57,289 bases of DNA, from NCBI GenBank assembly GCA_022778585.1, contig JALFTI010000012.1, positions 1-57,289 on the forward strand. Reading direction: 5' to 3'. A program made the translations under genes and the position numbers. The stretch's first letter is position 1; each line of letters starts with the position of its first letter. The notes below the pieces were generated by a model. The model had not been told where the DNA came from. It worked only from the letters and a program-made list of their open reading frames with translations, and did no database searches. Below, one piece after another: positions 57,140 to 57,289 of this stretch. Origin of the DNA: Pygmaiobacter massiliensis. Lineage in GTDB: Bacteria; Bacillota; Clostridia; Oscillospirales; Ruminococcaceae.

Positions 57140-57289
57140 CATTATAGCATATTATTTAAGGCAATACCGCACAGAAAAGATGCGGAATAAAGGCAAGTGT
57201 GGTAAAATATAGGCATGGGTGCGCCGGTTCGGTGCGTGTAGTATAGTTGGGCGAAACACCCAACCCAGTAAAGCTAGGCAGGCAGCTGG
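57140..57289 (+). other. Right-edge region with two hairpins and a -10-like box, no gene seen
   Basis: Ccgca (57167-57171) pairs with tgcgg (57181-57185), and gttggg (57246-57251) pairs with cccaac (57259-57264). A taaaat lies at 57203-57208. This looks like the upstream region of a gene or RNA that begins beyond the window. Confidence 0.35.

Noticed and set aside
1-57289. CRISPR array or prophage
   Set aside because: No regularly spaced repeats, cas genes, capsid, portal, terminase or integrase genes were seen.

Overview
The window looks like chromosome from a GC-rich gut-type member of the Clostridia, probably in the Faecalibacterium/Gemmiger/Subdoligranulum neighbourhood. This is inferred from gene content and style only. 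The signs are a Gram-positive transcription/translation cluster (rimP-nusA-ylxR-ylxQ-infB-rbfA-nrnA-truB-ribF-rpsO), a single-chain glycyl-tRNA synthetase, a type III glutamine synthetase, many lipoproteins, strong Shine-Dalgarno sites and consensus sigma-A-like promoters. Genes are packed with 4-nt overlaps inside operons, and paired convergent operons share bidirectional terminators.

Layout. 1-4860 (+): an operon of nitrilase-like protein, TRAP transporter DctP-DctQ-DctM and a second nitrilase, closed by a strong terminator. The first nitrilase lacks the catalytic cysteine and the second keeps the whole triad. 4960-7880 (+): a MATE exporter and a YibE/F membrane protein. 7900-9500 (-): guaB. 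9550-11700 (+): a 44-residue membrane protein, purine nucleoside phosphorylase and an EamA transporter. 11720-13425 (-): a second MATE exporter behind a hairpin-rich leader. 13490-17620 (-): murD, a GNAT acetyltransferase, a methionine gamma-lyase-like enzyme and a single-domain HD hydrolase. 17770-26530 (+): glnN, then degV, a membrane methyltransferase, a GH3-like protein, a 7TM-GAF-GGDEF-HD-GYP protein and another GNAT. 26570-30606: an orphan peptide-binding lipoprotein (-), an AEC transporter (+) and an EamA transporter (-). 30730-35270 (-): proBA with a membrane-anchored unknown, then argH with an ArgR-type operator.

35365-37020 (+): a strong promoter, about 500 nt of hairpin-rich leader carrying a possible 33-codon leader ORF, then a C39-like lipoprotein. 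I regard this as the best candidate for something undescribed. 37072-40241 (-): ptsI with a patatin-like lipase, and a 58-codon gene. 40342-41184 (+): a degenerate LCP-like protein. 41560-50200 (-): the infB-type cluster, in which rpsO has an extra internal promoter and a hairpin leader. 50235-55435 (-): a VanY-like carboxypeptidase, an M29 aminopeptidase, lrgAB and glyS. 55445-57289 (+): tRNA-Pro(UGG), then a MobV relaxase and AT-rich sequence bounded by a 13-bp inverted repeat, which looks like a mobilizable element beside a tRNA gene.

Themes: import and hydrolysis of an organic-acid amide or nitrile (TRAP plus nitrilase); nitrogen and amino-acid metabolism (glnN, proBA, argH); purine handling (guaB, pnp); cell wall (murD, VanY, LrgAB); translation. 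I saw no rRNA genes, CRISPR array, complete insertion sequence or prophage.
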